From assembly GCF_022347285.1 (NCBI RefSeq), contig NZ_JAKRND010000009.1, positions 1-64,000 of the forward strand: 64,000 nucleotides of DNA, read 5' to 3'. The stretch's first letter is position 1, and each line of letters opens with the position of its first letter. This stretch comes from Corynebacterium sp. ACRPH. Lineage in GTDB: Bacteria > Actinomycetota > Actinomycetes > Mycobacteriales > Mycobacteriaceae. Positions 55,504 through 64,000 of the stretch are shown in pieces. The notes below the pieces were generated by a model. The model had not been told where the DNA came from. It did not search any database and worked only from the letters and a program-made list of their open reading frames with translations. The position numbers and the translations under genes are program-made.

Positions 55504-56091
55504 ATGGAAAACAAACTGTATGAAGGCGACACCGGAACCTTGACAGGTTTGCAGCGTCGTGCCCTGGCGGAACTTATCCGCGGCCCATACGTGTCGAGCG
55601 TGAAATCGCCAGATGTGTTTGCTGCGATATCCAACTCACGTGAGATTCTTGCCCAACAGCTGGATAATCTCTTCCTCACTCTCATTCTCGACGAGCATGC
55701 AGGGGTTGCCTACACAAAGGCGTGGGAAGCGGATGTCCCTGAAAAGCGTGCGCTGCTACGCAAACAGTCGTTGACTTTTATGGACACGGTGGTGATTCTC
55801 CACCTGCGCCGTGAGCTGGTGACGACGAGCCCCAACGAGCGAACCATCGTGGATGAGGGTGAGGTTTTTGAGGCGACCCTGCCGTATCAAGGCCACGCTG
55901 GCACGGACAAGTCCACGCAGCGTAAGCGCTTTACTGCAGCGTGGAACAAGCTGAAGAGCTACTCGATTATTGCCAGCACCCCGACCGAGGGGCGTTTCGA
56001 GGTGTCCCCGGTGCTGCGCATCATCTTTTCCAGCGAAGAAATCGCCGCTGTCACCGAGTCTTTCCGAGCTCTCCTGGAGGAAGAACAATGA
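55504..56091 (+). CDS. jetB: Wadjet subunit JetB / MksE (DUF4194)
   Basis: This 195-aa MukE-like DUF4194 protein contains LTGLQRRALAELIRGPYVSS near the start and FTAAWNKLKSYSIIASTPTE with EVSPVLRIIFSSEEI near the end. It binds JetA and DNA in the Wadjet motor. Its ATG directly follows the jetA TAA and its TGA overlaps the jetC ATG (ATGA), giving tight translational coupling. Confidence 0.93.
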   Translation: MENKLYEGDTGTLTGLQRRALAELIRGPYVSSVKSPDVFAAISNSREILAQQLDNLFLTLILDEHAGVAYTKAWEADVPEKRALLRKQSLTFMDTVVILHLRRELVTTSPNERTIVDEGEVFEATLPYQGHAGTDKSTQRKRFTAAWNKLKSYSIIASTPTEGRFEVSPVLRIIFSSEEIAAVTESFRALLEEEQ

Positions 56092-59000
56092 CGACGACTC
56101 TGCCTGGCCAATTCCGACTTTCCCAAATCCAGGTTTATAACTGGGGAACATTCGACAACCTTCACTGTGTCGAGGTGCCGCGGGAGGGCTTCCTCATCAC
56201 AGGCCCTTCAGGTTCCGGTAAGTCGACGCTGATTGATGCGATCTCGACGATTCTTGTTCCGCCCGGCAAGATTCGTTTCAACGCTGCGGCTGATAACCAA
56301 GCACACTCGGGCCGTAACTTGGTTACCTACTGCCGCGGTGCCTGGCGCCGCGAGCACTCGATCGAGGCGGACGAACTTACGCAGTCCTACCTTCGAACAG
56401 GTGCGACGTGGACGGGCGTCGCCCTACGCTATAGCGATGGGACAGGAGAGACCGTAACCGCTTGCCGGTTGATGTTTTTGCCCGCTAACGCCTATTCGCG
56501 CCAGGAAATCACGGATCTTTACATTTTGCTCCCTCGTGCCGCCGATCTGACAGAGTTTGAGGATCTGGCACAGAAGAACTTGCCGGTTAGTGAGGCGAAG
56601 AAGACATACAGCGATGCCCTGCACGTCAGTCGAAATCATCCGAAGTTCAGTTTGGCGCTGCGCCGAGCGGTGGGGATCGCCGATGCCGGTGCTTTGGACC
56701 TGCTGAACCGAACGCAATCGGCTAAAACGCTCGGCGATCTTAATCACTTGATGCGTACCTTCATGCTGCCCGAACCAGAGACCTTCGAGATCGCGGAGCA
56801 AGCAGCGGAGAATTTCACAGACCTCCGAACGGCGTATGAGTCGGTGGTGAAAACTCGTGAACAGATTGAGCAACTGGCACCGGTGCGCGTGGCAGCAGAG
56901 AAGCGTGCAGGGGTCGAAAACAGGCTGACCACGGTAAAGGAGGACCGAGACGGCGTCGAAACCTTCGTCGACGAGTGGCGGCAGCGTTTCGCCGAACAGG
57001 AGCGGGATCAGTGGACTTCCGAGATTAAGACAGTCAGCGCGAAGATTGAAGAAGCCACCGGGGTTCGAGATGCACACCGGGCGCAAGCAGATCAACTGCG
57101 CACGTTGATTCATGGAGCGCAGGATTCTGCCTTGGTTTCTGCACAGGCTCGGCGTGACCGTTTGCAGGACCGGCTGGAGCGAGTGACCAAAGAGGAAGAG
57201 GCATTCAATTCCCGGCTCAAATCCATTGGGGCTGCAAAGCCCGGCAGTGTCGAGGAATTCACCAACCTTGTGCTGCAGTTGCGTGAAGAGCGGAAGAGGT
57301 TGAGTGCTGCATATGAAACAGAAGACGTAAAGCTGGGTCAGGCGCACGTGCGCGTTTACGAGCTGGGCGAGAACAAGGACAAGCTGGTCGCGGAGCTTGA
57401 GGCTTTGCGAAAATACGAATCGGCCATGGATAACCGGTTGCTCCGTGCGCGAGCCTTGATTGCAGAGAAGTCTGGAGTGCGGGAGTCTGACCTTCCGTTC
57501 ATTGCAGACCTCGTGAGTATGAAGCCTGGTGAAGACCATTGGCAAGGAACCGCAGAGCGAGTGATGGGCGGGTTTGCCCGGCGGATCCTTGTCCCAGACG
57601 AGCACTATGCCCAGGTTTCTTCAGCTATCGATGACACCTATCTCGGTGCGAAAGTGAGCTACACCAGGTTCACTCGGGATCTGGAAGAACAGCGCCCGTC
57701 CCGTTTCGTACCGAACTCACTGGGGCTGAAAATCAACGTAAAGTCCGGGCGGTATCACGACTGGATCCAGACCCAACTTTCTACGAAGTTCGATTACTTA
57801 TGCTGCGGCTCTGTGGAAGAGTTTCGTGCTGCCCGGCGGGCGGTGACTGCAAAGGGTCAGGTGAAACATAACCGCAACGATCACATTAAGGATGATCGCC
57901 GCCGAATCGATGACCGTTCGAACTGGGTGCTGTGGGGCAATCTCGCTGACAAGATCGATGCCCTTCAAACAGCGGTGCGCGACATCGTGGCGAAACTTGA
58001 AGACGCTGAACGGCGACGCAAGGCCATCGCGGCCGGCCAGGAGAAAAGGCGTGCCCAAATAGCCACGATCGAGCGGCTATTGGAGACGGAACGTTTTCAG
58101 GATATCGATGTGTCATCGGTGACCCAGGAGCTTGCAGAAGCCCAGCGAGTCGTTGATGAACTCACTGATGGAAACGCGGAGCTGGCTGAACTGAAAGCGA
58201 AGTTGAAGGGCGTTGAAGCTACTCTCGACAAAGTCGAGGAGCACGTCATGGCGCAGCGGAACCAGCTTAGTGTCTCCAAAGTTCGCCTGGAGCAGGCAGA
58301 AGAAACGCTTGAGAAGATTCGGAATCGCCGAGGTGGGAAGACCGTCTCTGAGGACGTTGCGACCCGTCTGACAGAACGTTGCACGGCTATCGACCGCACC
58401 ATTCGGCCCGATAACATCGATGTGCTCAACAATCGCCTCATTCGTGGTATCGAAGATCAGCTTGCAGACCTCAATGCGCACTTCACCAAATATTGTGGTG
58501 ATCTGGTCAACGCAATGAACCTTTACTTGGTGCGCTGGCCTGATCGGGCGGGTGACCTCAAGGCGGATATGGAGTGGGAGCAGGACTTTCTTCGGGAACT
58601 GGACAGGCTTGAAGCAGACGACTTGCCCCGTTTTGAACAGCGTTTCCGGGACATGCTGCAAGACGAAACCCACAAGCATCTGGGTCGGCTGCGCCGTTTA
58701 ATCCGTGACGCGACAGCGAAGACTCGCAGCTCGATCCAGATGATTAATGATTCACTTGCGGAAGTCGAGTTCTATCCGGGTGCTTACCTGACGATCGAGG
58801 TGAGGGAGGCACAGCCCGCGATCGCCCGCAATTTCGTTGAACTTCTGGATTCCGCACTGGCAGGGATTATCAATGAAGCTGATCAGGAGGAGAGCGAGCA
58901 CCGATTCCATAAGCTGCAGGCGGTGATCGACGCAGTGACGGTTTCGGACGGTACGACAACTCGTGATCGCCAGTTGCGTCTGGATACGAGGCAACACGTG

Positions 59001-59438
59001 AAGTTCCTGGGAGTGGAATACAGCGAGGATGGAACGCGCGGTGCGGTCTATGACTCGTCGGAAGGACTCTCGGGCGGCCAAGCCCAAAAGCTGTCCTCCT
59101 TCTGCCTGGCTGCAGCCTTGCGTTACCGGCTGACTGGGATGGGCTTGCCAGCCGCACAAGAAAAGAAATCCATTGTCCGGGTGGGGGAGGATATTTATCC
59201 GCGATTCGGCACGATCGTTCTGGATGAAGCTTTTGATCGTGCGGATACGGAGTTCACTCGGGCTGCGATGGAGGCCTTTCGCCGCTTTGGTTTCCACATG
59301 ATTCTGGCCACGCCCGAGAAGCTGCTGCAGACCGTGCAGGACTACATCGGGGGTGTGCTGATGGTGGAATGCCCAGACCGGAAGCGATCGCGAACGAGTT
59401 CTCTGACGATCGAGGAGGTCCAGGATGAAGACTCCTGA
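56088..59438 (+). CDS. jetC: Wadjet SMC-like ATPase JetC / MksB
   Basis: This 1116-aa MukB-like ATPase has Walker [15 protein letters not shown] (residues 38-51), long coiled coils (about 250-450 and 650-880) around a hinge, signature GLSGGQAQKLSSF (about 992) and Walker B TIVLDEAFDRAD (about 1042). It extrudes circular DNA so that JetD can cut it. An ORF opening at 55941 is only the read-through frame of jetB; the ATG at 56088 matches the family start. Confidence 0.95.
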   Translation: MTTTLPGQFRLSQIQVYNWGTFDNLHCVEVPREGFLITGPSGSGKSTLIDAISTILVPPGKIRFNAAADNQAHSGRNLVTYCRGAWRREHSIEADELTQSYLRTGATWTGVALRYSDGTGETVTACRLMFLPANAYSRQEITDLYILLPRAADLTEFEDLAQKNLPVSEAKKTYSDALHVSRNHPKFSLALRRAVGIADAGALDLLNRTQSAKTLGDLNHLMRTFMLPEPETFEIAEQAAENFTDLRTAYESVVKTREQIEQLAPVRVAAEKRAGVENRLTTVKEDRDGVETFVDEWRQRFAEQERDQWTSEIKTVSAKIEEATGVRDAHRAQADQLRTLIHGAQDSALVSAQARRDRLQDRLERVTKEEEAFNSRLKSIGAAKPGSVEEFTNLVLQLREERKRLSAAYETEDVKLGQAHVRVYELGENKDKLVAELEALRKYESAMDNRLLRARALIAEKSGVRESDLPFIADLVSMKPGEDHWQGTAERVMGGFARRILVPDEHYAQVSSAIDDTYLGAKVSYTRFTRDLEEQRPSRFVPNSLGLKINVKSGRYHDWIQTQLSTKFDYLCCGSVEEFRAARRAVTAKGQVKHNRNDHIKDDRRRIDDRSNWVLWGNLADKIDALQTAVRDIVAKLEDAERRRKAIAAGQEKRRAQIATIERLLETERFQDIDVSSVTQELAEAQRVVDELTDGNAELAELKAKLKGVEATLDKVEEHVMAQRNQLSVSKVRLEQAEETLEKIRNRRGGKTVSEDVATRLTERCTAIDRTIRPDNIDVLNNRLIRGIEDQLADLNAHFTKYCGDLVNAMNLYLVRWPDRAGDLKADMEWEQDFLRELDRLEADDLPRFEQRFRDMLQDETHKHLGRLRRLIRDATAKTRSSIQMINDSLAEVEFYPGAYLTIEVREAQPAIARNFVELLDSALAGIINEADQEESEHRFHKLQAVIDAVTVSDGTTTRDRQLRLDTRQHVKFLGVEYSEDGTRGAVYDSSEGLSGGQAQKLSSFCLAAALRYRLTGMGLPAAQEKKSIVRVGEDIYPRFGTIVLDEAFDRADTEFTRAAMEAFRRFGFHMILATPEKLLQTVQDYIGGVLMVECPDRKRSRTSSLTIEEVQDEDS

Positions 59439-60540
59439 TCAGGTGCGCCAACGCGCTGCGGTCTTTTATTCACGTAACCACCGCAGCTGGTTGGCCGGGG
59501 AATTCAAGATGCTGACCATCAACCTGGATCCGCCGACTGGAAGGTCGGCAGAGCGTGATGACGGCGCTGCCGTGAGAGCCTGGGTGGCACAGTGGAACCG
59601 CAGTTCAATTACCGTCGAGTGGGAGGATAAAAAGCTCAGCTATTTGGGGACTTATTCGCTGCCTCGGCGAGTTGTTCTCGCGGACGCGGATACTGCGGCT
59701 CGCGTGGCCGGCAAACTCGATCATTGGCAACGCCTCCGCACGGTCTTGGACCGTTTCTGCACGGAATTGGGGGAGAGCGTTCGACCTGAGCTCATCAGGC
59801 ACCTTTCTGCGTGGGACGACTGGAATGATACGACTGTGGAGCAGTTCATTGCTGTTGTCCGGTGGGTTCACGAGCACGAGGTCAGCGACTTTTATATTCG
59901 CGAATTGCCAATCTTTGGTGTCGATAGCAAATGGTTCGAGGCACACAGGGCGGTCGTTGAAGCGGTGGTCGGGCCACTGAACTTCAAGCCGAAGCCCCAG
60001 TTGGTGGAGATCCGCAGCCTTGACCCGACACTGGGAATTGGCGGTTTGCGGCACTTGGCATGTCCGGCGGCAGAACTCCGTGAGATCCCGGGGGCGCGAG
60101 TTCTTATCGTTGAAAATCACCAGAGTTTCCTTGCCTTGCCAGACTTGCCCGCGACGGTCGCGATCTTCGGTGGTGGATTGAACGCTGCCAGGATCGTCCA
60201 GCAGATGCCATCGCTAGAGGCGAAGGAAGTTCTTTATTGGGGAGATCTAGATTCGCATGGTTTCTATATCCTGGAAACCGTCAGGCGATACGTGCCTCAT
60301 ACGCGATCTGTCCTCATGGACCTGGATACGGTTCGTGACCACGTTGATCTTGCGGTGGAAGAACCGCAACCTAGCCGGTTCGAGCCTGAGCTGTTGAGCT
60401 ACGGGGAGCGCTTGGCATTGGACTATCTCCGGGGGCGTTCTGCGGGCGGGTGCTTGCGCGTTGAGCAGGAAAGAATCTTGTTTGACTATGCGCAGCAGCG
60501 GCTGCGTCGGGCAGTGAGTTCCAGTGGGACTGGTGCATAG
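59425..60540 (+). CDS. jetD: Wadjet nuclease JetD / MksG (DUF3322-DUF2220)
   Basis: This 371-aa protein has a DUF3322 N-terminal part (about 1-190) and a TOPRIM-like DUF2220 C-terminal part. The metal-binding residues are in LIVENHQSFLALP (Glu, about 230) and YWGDLDSHGFYIL (DxD, about 272). The terminal CLRVEQERILFDYAQ is also typical. It cleaves plasmid DNA after loop extrusion. Its start overlaps the jetC end by 14 bp. All four subunits are intact. Confidence 0.93.
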   Translation: MKTPDQVRQRAAVFYSRNHRSWLAGEFKMLTINLDPPTGRSAERDDGAAVRAWVAQWNRSSITVEWEDKKLSYLGTYSLPRRVVLADADTAARVAGKLDHWQRLRTVLDRFCTELGESVRPELIRHLSAWDDWNDTTVEQFIAVVRWVHEHEVSDFYIRELPIFGVDSKWFEAHRAVVEAVVGPLNFKPKPQLVEIRSLDPTLGIGGLRHLACPAAELREIPGARVLIVENHQSFLALPDLPATVAIFGGGLNAARIVQQMPSLEAKEVLYWGDLDSHGFYILETVRRYVPHTRSVLMDLDTVRDHVDLAVEEPQPSRFEPELLSYGERLALDYLRGRSAGGCLRVEQERILFDYAQQRLRRAVSSSGTGA

Positions 60541-60663
60541 CAGCGGCAGTAGACCCGGAGCTTGTGAATCAGTCGGCTAATATTCCGCTCATGAGGAAAA
60601 CCACCCTTTTCCACTGTTCCCGGCGCTCACCAGGAGCTTCACGACGCCGGTGATGCAGCGAAA

Positions 60664-61319
60664 ATGAACTTCCTGCGCGCCGGAGTTTTGGGAGCCAACG
60701 ACGGCATTGTTTCCGTGGCTGCCCTGCTAATCGGTGTGATCGCCACTGGCGCGGGCGACAAGGCCATTCTGATGGCGGGCCTGGCTGCCACCATCGCAGG
60801 TGCGGTGTCCATGGCTTTGGGGGAGTTCGTCTCTGTATCCGCCCAGCGGGATTCCGAGCAGTTCTTGGTGGCCAAGGAGAGGCAAGAGTTGCGGGAGGCT
60901 CCGGAAGAGGAGCTGGAGGAACTCGCGGGGATTCTTTCCGGCTACGGCATTAACCGGGATACAGCTCTCGAGGCTGCACGGGAAATCCATAAGGAGGATG
61001 CCCTGCGCGCCCACTTGCAGCTGGAATTGGGTATTGACCAAAACGAGCTGACCAGTGCGTGGGCGGCAGCGTTCTTCTCTGCGCTATCTTTCTTGGCCGG
61101 TGCAGCCCTGCCGATGGCTTCGGTGTTCCTGGCGCCGACGGGCACGCAGGCATGGGGGTCACCGCAGTGACGATTTTCTCGCTGGCGCTGACGGGGCTGA
61201 TTTCGGCGAAGATCGCCGGCACGAGCGTAGGTCGTTCGATGGTCCGCCTGGTCATCGGTGGCGGCCTGGGCCTGGCGCTCACGTACGGTGCTGGCGCGCT
61301 GTTCGGTGGAGTGGCTTAA
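60664..61319 (+). pseudogene. Frameshifted VIT/CCC1-family transporter
   Basis: The 5' part (60664-61170) encodes MNFLRAGVLGANDGIVSVAA, the VIT-family iron/manganese transporter start, through SFLAGAALPMASVFLAP. The reading frame then changes: the C-terminal helix region TAVTIFSLALTGLISAKIAG to the stop at 61319 is in another frame. One missing base in the G5 run at 61154-61158 would restore it. Similarity to family N-termini (HQELHDAGDAAK) also extends upstream of the first ATG without an in-frame start, suggesting a second lesion. Sequencing error is an alternative. Confidence 0.75.
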
Positions 61320-61459
61320 GAGCCGCAACTTCGACGAGGCATCGGCCCCAGTGCGGGGGCGTGCCGGACACTGAGTGAGGTCAGTCACGGGGCATAACCG
61401 GAGGAAATTTGGCGCCGCGTCGATTCCGAGAGGCCACTGGAGGGTGGCGCTGTGCCGAG

Positions 61460-61987
61460 CTAGTTCTGTCCCGCCCGCTGAGCCTTCAGCCGCAGATTCG
61501 CACAGACCTGGGGAGCGTTGTACTCGCCCGAGTTACAGCGAGCCAGCAGTTGCGTCTCACCACTGGTTAAGTTCGGCGCCCCATTAGGAGCAGTACCGTA
61601 GCCACAGCGGTAGGCGGGGCAGTCGGGGCTTGCTCCCTGATTACCCATCGGTGGTTGCTTTTGCGCTGGAGAAGTGGCTCTGGGTTGATTAGCTGGAGCC
61701 TGCTGCTCTGGCTGCGTGTTCTCTTCGGCAGCAGGGCTACTCTGCTGTGTGGGTTCCGGCGTGCTGGTGATCGTGGTGGTCGGGGGCGGTGTGTCCTCGG
61801 GAGCACTGGTGACCGTGGTGGTCTCTGGTTCTGAGCTCTCGGACTCGCCAGAAGGAGCGCTGGTGACAGTAGTGGCGGACGGTTCAGCGGGTGTGTCTTC
61901 ACCGCCGCAAGCGGTGAGGCCGAAAGCGCTGATGAGGCTGAGGGCGAAAACTGGAGCGAGGAGTGTGCGACGACGAGTGGTGATCAC
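61460..61987 (-). CDS. Pro/Thr-rich lipoprotein
   Basis: This 175-aa lipoprotein has a GTG start after GAAAGG, and a signal peptide ending in the lipobox LTAC (Cys 27). A Thr/Ser/Pro/Glu-rich linker of about 75 residues with repeated TTVTSAP-type units follows. A small C-terminal domain has four cysteines (SPDCPAYRCGYG, LARCNSGEY, QVCANLRL), probably two disulfides. Function unknown. Confidence 0.75.
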   Translation of the reverse strand: MITTRRRTLLAPVFALSLISAFGLTACGGEDTPAEPSATTVTSAPSGESESSEPETTTVTSAPEDTPPPTTTITSTPEPTQQSSPAAEENTQPEQQAPANQPRATSPAQKQPPMGNQGASPDCPAYRCGYGTAPNGAPNLTSGETQLLARCNSGEYNAPQVCANLRLKAQRAGQN

Positions 61988-62165
61988 GTGGTGCCTTTCG
62001 TTGAGTGACAAGCACAGTCTAAAGTCACACCCACCACTTCTCATCTTGATTTTCAGTTCGACGCAATCGGTCCCTCGCCGAGTCTTTCAAGACAACCGGT
62101 TCTGTTAAGCAGGGGAGAGGGCGAGTGAATAACATCCCTCGAGCGACATCCACGAGGTGGCGACA

Positions 62166-62213
62166 TAGAAAAACAAAAACGGTGACAACCTGCCAGTTAG
62201 TAGGTCATCACCG
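62166..62213 (-). terminator. Intrinsic terminator of glnA
   Basis: The hairpin CGGTGATGACCT / AGGTTGTCACCG on the minus strand is followed by GTTTTTGTTTTTC. It begins 68 bp after the glnA stop. The rest of the 62045-62280 gap shows nothing else. Confidence 0.88.
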
Positions 62214-62280
62214 CTTACCTTGCACCACCGGCCAAAGAACAGACGGCGGCGTCAAAAAGCTAGAGCAGCTAAAGCAGCCC

Positions 62281-63717
62281 TTAGCAGTCGAAGTACATCT
62301 CGAATTCCTGCGGCGTCGGGCGCAGGCGAACAGGTGCGATCTCGTTGTCGTACTTGTAGGCGATGTAGGTGTCGATCAGGTCGTCGGTGAACACGCCGCC
62401 CTCGGTCAGGAACTCGTTGTCCTCCTCCAGAGCCTTCAGGGAAGCCTCCAGGCTGGTCGGAGCCTGCGGAATATCCTTAGCCTCCTCCGGCGGCAGCTCG
62501 TACAGGTCCTTATCGACCGGAGCGTGCGGCTCAATGCGGTTCTTCACGCCGTCCAGGCCAGCCAGCATCATCGCGGCGAAGCCGAAGTACGGGTTACCAC
62601 TCGGGTCCGGAGCGCGGAACTCAATGCGCTTCGCCTTCGCGTTGGAGCCCGTGATCGGGATGCGGACCGCAGCGGAACGGTTACGCTGCGAGTACACCAG
62701 GTTAATCGGAGCTTCGAAGCCTGGAACCAGACGGTGGTAGGAGTTCAGCGTCGGGTTCGTGAAGGCCAGCACAGCGCCAGCGTGCTTCAGGATGCCGCCG
62801 ATGTAGTAGCGGGCGATGTCGGACAGGCCGGCGTAACCGGACTCGTCGTAGAACAGCGGCTCGCCGTCCTTCCACAGGGACTGGTGAGCGTGCATACCCG
62901 AACCATTGTCGCCAGCCAGCGGCTTCGGCATGAAGGTCGCGGACTTGCCGGCCTGCCAAGCGGTGTTCTTGATGATGTACTTGAAGGACTGCAGGTCATC
63001 CGCAGCGTGCAGCAGGGTGTTGAACTCGTAGTTGATCTCCTGCTGGCCGCCGGTGCCGACCTCGTGGTGCGCACGCTCCAGGTTGAAGCCAGCGTTCGTC
63101 AGGTTGCGGCACATATCGTCGCGCAGATCCTGGTAGTGGTCGTACGGAGCGACAGGGAAGTAGCCGCCCTTCATGCGGGTCTTGTAGCCCAGGTTGGTGG
63201 AACCATCCGGGTTGACCTCTGCGCCACGGTTCCACCAGCCCTCGACGGAATCCAGCTCGTAGAACGCACGGTTGGTCTCTGCCTCGTAGCGGACGGAGTC
63301 GAAGAGGTAGAACTCTGCCTCCGCGCCGAAGAAGCAGGTATCTGCGATACCGGTGGAGGCCAGGTACTGTTCGGCCTTGCGGGCAACGTTACGCGGGTCG
63401 CGGGAGAACGGCTCGCGGGTAAACGGGTCGTGAACGAAGAACTTCACGTTCAGGGTCTTGGCCTTGCGGAACGGATCGATCTTGGCGGTCGCCAGGTCCG
63501 GCAGCAGGTTCATGTCCGACTCTTCGATGGTGGTGAAGCCACGCACGGACGAACCGTCGAAGGCCAGACCCTCCTCTACGACGTCCTCGTCGAATTCCGA
63601 AGCAGGGATGGTGAAGTGCTGCTCGATACCGGGAACATCGGTGAAGCGAACGTCCACGAACTCGACGTCGTTATCTTTGATGTACTTTACGACTTCTTCT
63701 GCAGTCTTGATTGACAC
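62281..63717 (-). CDS. glnA: Glutamine synthetase type I GlnA
   Basis: This 478-aa main glutamine synthetase has a GTG start at 63717 after GGAAGAAA. Motifs: [21 protein letters not shown] (metal ligands), [40 protein letters not shown] and the adenylylation-site Tyr in [13 protein letters not shown] (about residue 402), the target of GlnE. Length matches the C. glutamicum enzyme. A -10-like TATATT lies about 45 bp upstream; no clear AmtR box was found. Confidence 0.96.
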   Translation of the reverse strand: MSIKTAEEVVKYIKDNDVEFVDVRFTDVPGIEQHFTIPASEFDEDVVEEGLAFDGSSVRGFTTIEESDMNLLPDLATAKIDPFRKAKTLNVKFFVHDPFTREPFSRDPRNVARKAEQYLASTGIADTCFFGAEAEFYLFDSVRYEAETNRAFYELDSVEGWWNRGAEVNPDGSTNLGYKTRMKGGYFPVAPYDHYQDLRDDMCRNLTNAGFNLERAHHEVGTGGQQEINYEFNTLLHAADDLQSFKYIIKNTAWQAGKSATFMPKPLAGDNGSGMHAHQSLWKDGEPLFYDESGYAGLSDIARYYIGGILKHAGAVLAFTNPTLNSYHRLVPGFEAPINLVYSQRNRSAAVRIPITGSNAKAKRIEFRAPDPSGNPYFGFAAMMLAGLDGVKNRIEPHAPVDKDLYELPPEEAKDIPQAPTSLEASLKALEEDNEFLTEGGVFTDDLIDTYIAYKYDNEIAPVRLRPTPQEFEMYFDC

Positions 63718-63870
63718 TGTATTTCTTCCGTTCCTTGCAGTTGGAATCTCAAACTGTTGCGACAATATATAAAAGCAACACAATTGATCCTACGCATACT
63801 GGGCGCCGATTCAGGTAAAAATTTGCAAAATTGTGCCACAAACTAACAGCCAGCTAGGCTCTAGACCATC

Positions 63871-64000
63871 ATGAGTGAATCGCGTAGCTGGCTTGAAGGC
63901 CCCCTTGTACCAGGCGAAAACGAAGACCTCGCCGAACTCAGCCCGTACCCCGGCGCCCGCTTGGGATTGCCCAAAGAAGGCCCGGGCTCACTGTCCCCCT
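63871..64000 (+). CDS. RDD-family membrane protein (partial, 5' end)
   Basis: The first 43 codons read MSESRSWLEGPLVPGENEDL and then YPGARLGLPKEGPGSL, typical of the soluble N-terminus of the RDD-family protein encoded divergently from glnA in corynebacteria. The gene runs off the window, so its membrane part is not visible. Confidence 0.75.
   Translation, partial: MSESRSWLEGPLVPGENEDLAELSPYPGARLGLPKEGPGSLSP

Noticed and set aside
62125..63714. A 529-aa plus-strand ORF opposite glnA
   Set aside because: Antisense shadow; glnA is intact with its own terminator on the minus strand.
63824..63846. TTTGCAAAATTGTGCCACAA upstream of glnA as a RamB or other regulator site
   Set aside because: TTGTGCCACAA is a short palindrome, but it matches no consensus I can state firmly.

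Overview
The window looks like chromosomal DNA of a high-GC Corynebacterium. The evidence is the gluABCD glutamate importer, aceE, DUF3052, the ptpA / HAD / Nif3 / zinc-ribbon / RNase H-CobC block, panB, glnA2-glnE, bsaP-bioB and glnA-RDD, an order that resembles the mycobacterial Rv2220-Rv2244 neighbourhood. No species can be named from this.

Layout. (1) 1-9.9 kb is a complete type I-E CRISPR-Cas locus on the minus strand: cas3, cse1, cse2, cas7, cas5, cas6e, cas1, cas2, leader, array. Just upstream of cas3, on the opposite strand, lies a degenerate one-spacer mini-array. The first 9 nt of its spacer are repeated in the cas3 5' untranslated region, so it is a candidate crRNA-like regulator of the cas genes. 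(2) 9.95-10.18 kb is a nitroreductase remnant. (3) 10.4-13.7 kb is gluABCD. (4) 13.7-21.4 kb holds a beta-lactamase-like serine hydrolase coupled to an acyl carrier protein, an alpha/beta hydrolase, aceE, DUF3052, tRNA-Val and SURF1. (5) 21.4-22.2 kb is non-coding and packed with inverted and tandem repeats. (6) 22.2-29.1 kb holds ptpA, a HAD protein, Nif3, a zinc-ribbon protein, RNase H-CobC, rnpB and an RNB nuclease. (7) 29.1-38.9 kb holds small membrane proteins, an AT-rich orphan, panB, glnA2, glnE, a sortase-like protein and an MFS carrier. (8) 38.9-46.5 kb holds a GT87-type glycosyltransferase, SRPBCC, bsaP, bioB, cupin, fructosamine kinase, a YkvI-type protein and DUF421. (9) 46.5-53.8 kb holds a YhgE/Pip export pair, a 14-TM MFS carrier, an AT-rich orphan with C-terminal membrane helices and a carboxymuconolactone decarboxylase-like protein. 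(10) 54.0-60.5 kb is a complete Wadjet (jetABCD / mksFEBG) anti-plasmid operon. (11) 60.6-64 kb holds a frameshifted VIT-family gene, a lipoprotein, glnA and the start of an RDD-family gene.

How it works together. Two nucleic-acid defence systems (type I-E CRISPR and Wadjet) sit among conserved nitrogen genes (glnA, glnA2, glnE, gluABCD). The most unusual signals are the mini-array that may guide Cascade back to its own cas3 leader, and a family of about 115-132 bp inverted-repeat elements (four sites). Their stems differ in sequence from copy to copy but stay self-complementary around a conserved inner CTGACCTGC motif. At two sites one stem arm has been tandemly amplified.
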